Shown: positions 5,375 through 6,386 of the stretch, in pieces
Layout of the letters: every line of letters begins with the position of its first letter
How positions within the stretch are numbered: the stretch's first letter is position 1
Assembly (NCBI GenBank): GCA_030681635.1
Contig: JAUXRT010000529.1
Span: 1 to 6,386, forward strand
From: Reyranella sp.
GTDB taxonomy: Bacteria > Pseudomonadota > Alphaproteobacteria > Reyranellales > Reyranellaceae
DNA: 6,386 nucleotides
Direction: 5' to 3'
Notes under the pieces: generated by a model
What the model was told of the DNA's origin: nothing
What the model saw: only the letters and a program-made list of their open reading frames with translations
Databases searched by the model: none
Position numbers and translations under genes: made by a program

Positions 5375-6122
5375 TCTGCGGCATGAACTCCAGCATCAGC
5401 CCGCCCGACTGTTCGGGGGCGATCAGCACGCGGTCGCCTTCGGTCAGGGCGAACGGCACATTGTTGGCGCGCAGCAGCGCCTGGAGCGGGCGCGAGCGCT
5501 CGATCGCGATGGCGGCGCCGACGATCGCCGGCATCTCCGCCGGTGCCATGATCTCGAGTGCCTTGTACTCGAGCTGATAGGCGAGCGGCGACCAGATCAG
5601 CAGCTCCACCGAGCCGGCCTTGACCATCATGCAGCCGTCGAAGATCTCCTCGGTCTTGCCGCCCCAGGCGACCTTCAGCGCCTTCGCGGTCTCGCGCGGA
5701 TTCTCGGCGACAGCATGGATGGCCATCATGCCGAGCGCGCCGTTGGGATGGACGATCCATTCCGGCTCCATGAAGCCGTCGGGCGTCTCGTTCTTGACCG
5801 CGAACCAGGGCAGCGGCCCGCCGGTCTCGCCGATCACGACGCCGACATCGACCTCGAAGCCGTCCTCGGTCTCCCAGGCATGGGTACGCTCCTCGCCCTC
5901 GAGTTCCTCGACGTTCATGGCCACGGCGATGCGCACGGTGTCGCCAGCCAGCAGTTCGATGTAGTTCGGGATATCGTCGCTGTCGGGCTGGAAGCAGACG
6001 CAACGCGGCTCCACCCCGTCAGGTGTCAGGTTGAAGCCGAGCTGCTGCAGCTTGGCGGCGGTGGTCTCGGGGTCGGTGTGGCTGACCGAGAGATGGTCGA
6101 TGTCGCGGGCCGAAATTTTCAT
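5370..6122 (-). CDS. VOC-superfamily (glyoxalase-like) protein of unknown substrate
   Basis: A 250-residue soluble protein that appears to hold two beta-alpha-beta-beta-beta modules of the vicinal oxygen chelate fold, most like the Glyoxalase_3-type group. Module one (about 6-110) begins IDHLSVSHTDPETTAAKLQQLGFNLTP and continues to NYIELLAGD. The His of DHL (His10) and the Glu of YIELL (Glu56) are at the classical metal-ligand positions. Module two (about 122-248) opens with HPNGALGMMAIHAVAENP, ends GGLMLEF, and could supply His136 and Glu246. Residues 71-92 are strongly acidic. VOC members include lyases, dioxygenases and binding proteins, so no reaction is assigned. The ATG at 6122-6120 starts the domain immediately but lacks a Shine-Dalgarno; a promoter-like pair ends five bases upstream, suggesting a leaderless message. 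It is divergent from the GST gene; a shared detoxification role is plausible but unproven. Confidence 0.85.
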   Translation of the reverse strand: MKISARDIDHLSVSHTDPETTAAKLQQLGFNLTPDGVEPRCVCFQPDSDDIPNYIELLAGDTVRIAVAMNVEELEGEERTHAWETEDGFEVDVGVVIGETGGPLPWFAVKNETPDGFMEPEWIVHPNGALGMMAIHAVAENPRETAKALKVAWGGKTEEIFDGCMMVKAGSVELLIWSPLAYQLEYKALEIMAPAEMPAIVGAAIAIERSRPLQALLRANNVPFALTEGDRVLIAPEQSGGLMLEFMPQT

Positions 6123-6127
6123 GCCCG

Positions 6128-6157
6128 GTCATACAGGCACAAGGGCCTCGCGCTCAA
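6128..6157 (-). promoter_or_regulatory. Candidate promoter of the VOC gene
   Basis: On the - strand TTGAGC (6157-6152; 4 of 6 to TTGACA) and TATGAC (6133-6128; 4 of 6 to TATAAT) are 18 bp apart. The -10 ends five bases before the ATG, so transcription would begin about at the start codon, consistent with no visible Shine-Dalgarno. The -35 lies in one copy of the 19-bp tandem repeat; a second TTGAGC lies at 6176-6171 in the other copy. Confidence 0.4.
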
Positions 6158-6180
6158 GGGGGGGCCTCACGCTCAAGTGG
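6143..6180. repeat. Two-copy 19-bp tandem repeat in the VOC/GST intergenic region
   Basis: Copy 1 (6143-6161) is GGGCCTCGCGCTCAAGGGG and copy 2 (6162-6180) is GGGCCTCACGCTCAAGTGG. They are identical at 17 of 19 positions, with no bases between them. It lies in the 118-bp divergent gap. The unit includes CTTGAGCG on the - strand, part of the candidate VOC promoter. It could be a slippage duplication or two regulator sites nearly two helical turns apart. Confidence 0.9.
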
Positions 6181-6205
6181 GATGCTTGTCCGCAGGCGGC
6201 GTGCT

Positions 6206-6219
6206 AATGCCGCGGCATT
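6206..6219. promoter_or_regulatory. Perfect 14-bp palindrome upstream of the GST gene (candidate operator)
   Basis: AATGCCGCGGCATT reads the same on both strands and ends 21 bases before the GST ATG, ten bases before its AGGAGG. It overlaps a -10-like TGCTAAT (6202-6208), where a bound dimer would block polymerase. As RNA it would be a 6-bp stem with a two-base loop, which is unfavourable, so a DNA site is the better reading. No clear -35 is seen for the overlapping -10. The binding protein is unknown. Confidence 0.45.
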
Positions 6220-6229
6220 CATCGTTCAC

Positions 6230-6235
6230 AGGAGG
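6230..6235 (+). promoter_or_regulatory. Shine-Dalgarno AGGAGG of the GST gene
   Basis: AGGAGG, five bases before the ATG at 6241, fixes the start of the GST gene and predicts efficient initiation. Confidence 0.9.
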
Positions 6236-6240
6236 AAAGT

Positions 6241-6386
6241 ATGTCCAAGTTGACGCTTTACGGTATCTGGCTGAGCGGCCCGACCTACAAGGCAGGGCTT
6301 GCCATGTCGTTGATGGGCCAGGCTTTTGCCTACAAGCACGTCGATCTTCGCGCCGGCGCCCACAAGCAGCCGGAGTATCTCGCGGT
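6241..6386 (+). CDS. Glutathione S-transferase family protein, N-terminal fragment (3' end cut off by the window)
   Basis: Forty-eight complete codons are visible before the window ends. They start with the thioredoxin-fold N-terminal GST domain: strand LTLYGIWLSGPTYKAG, helix, then strand YKHVDLRAGAHKQPEYLA. The pattern LYGxxxSGPxYKxxL followed by VDLRxGxHKxPE is characteristic of bacterial beta/theta-like GSTs, which join glutathione to electrophiles or reduce peroxides in the cytoplasm. Ser12, in the SGPTYK turn, is at the position of the catalytic Ser in theta-type enzymes. The glutathione-contacting cis-Pro loop and the helical C-domain lie beyond the window. The start is set by AGGAGG five bases upstream. 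The gene is preceded by a palindromic candidate operator, suggesting it is inducible. It is divergent from the VOC gene across 118 bp. Confidence 0.88.
   Translation, partial: MSKLTLYGIWLSGPTYKAGLAMSLMGQAFAYKHVDLRAGAHKQPEYLA

Noticed and set aside
1..6386. A new defence, mobile or biosynthetic system
   Set aside because: No operon, transposase, integrase, toxin-antitoxin pair, nuclease/ATPase pair or CRISPR repeat is present; all genes belong to known folds and lie on alternating strands.

Overview
The window is a GC-rich bacterial chromosome segment, most likely from an alphaproteobacterium. The best evidence is the GatB protein, whose motifs (DLNRSGVALMEIVS, RYLGTCDGNMDEGSMR, HDYRYFPDPDLLPL) read like alphaproteobacterial GatB. 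The mix of an AHL-lactonase-like hydrolase, an acyl-CoA dehydrogenase relative, a Cupin_6/AraC regulator and a beta/theta-like GST also suits a large-genome soil or water alphaproteobacterium. Genus cannot be decided from the sequence alone.

Layout: (1) 1-1127, + strand, 3' three quarters of gatB; (2) 1131-2309, - strand, exported protein that looks like a beta-propeller; (3) 2347-3114, + strand, metallo-beta-lactamase-fold N-acyl-homoserine-lactonase-like enzyme; (4) 3111-4244, - strand, acyl-CoA dehydrogenase-family flavoprotein without the usual catalytic glutamate; (5) 4302-5363, + strand, AraC-family regulator; (6) 5370-6122, - strand, two-module VOC/glyoxalase-like protein; (7) 6241 to the end, + strand, N-terminus of a glutathione S-transferase. 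Every neighbouring pair lies on opposite strands. The three convergent junctions are a 3-bp gap, a 4-bp overlap and a 6-bp gap. The three divergent gaps are 37, 57 and 118 bp. No operon is present, so each gene is probably its own transcription unit.

Functionally this is a housekeeping gene (gatB) followed by accessory single genes for small-molecule hydrolysis, oxidation and detoxification. The only clear regulatory pairing is the AraC regulator with the acyl-CoA dehydrogenase-like gene, which share a 57-bp divergent gap. The 118-bp gap between the VOC and GST genes is the richest non-coding stretch: a 19-bp tandem duplication (17/19 identical) that duplicates a -35-like box, and a perfect 14-bp palindrome just upstream of the GST Shine-Dalgarno. 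No RNA gene, mobile element, CRISPR array or prophage part is visible. I do not see a complete new multi-gene system; the best leads are the regulatory architecture and the flavoprotein with the substituted catalytic position.
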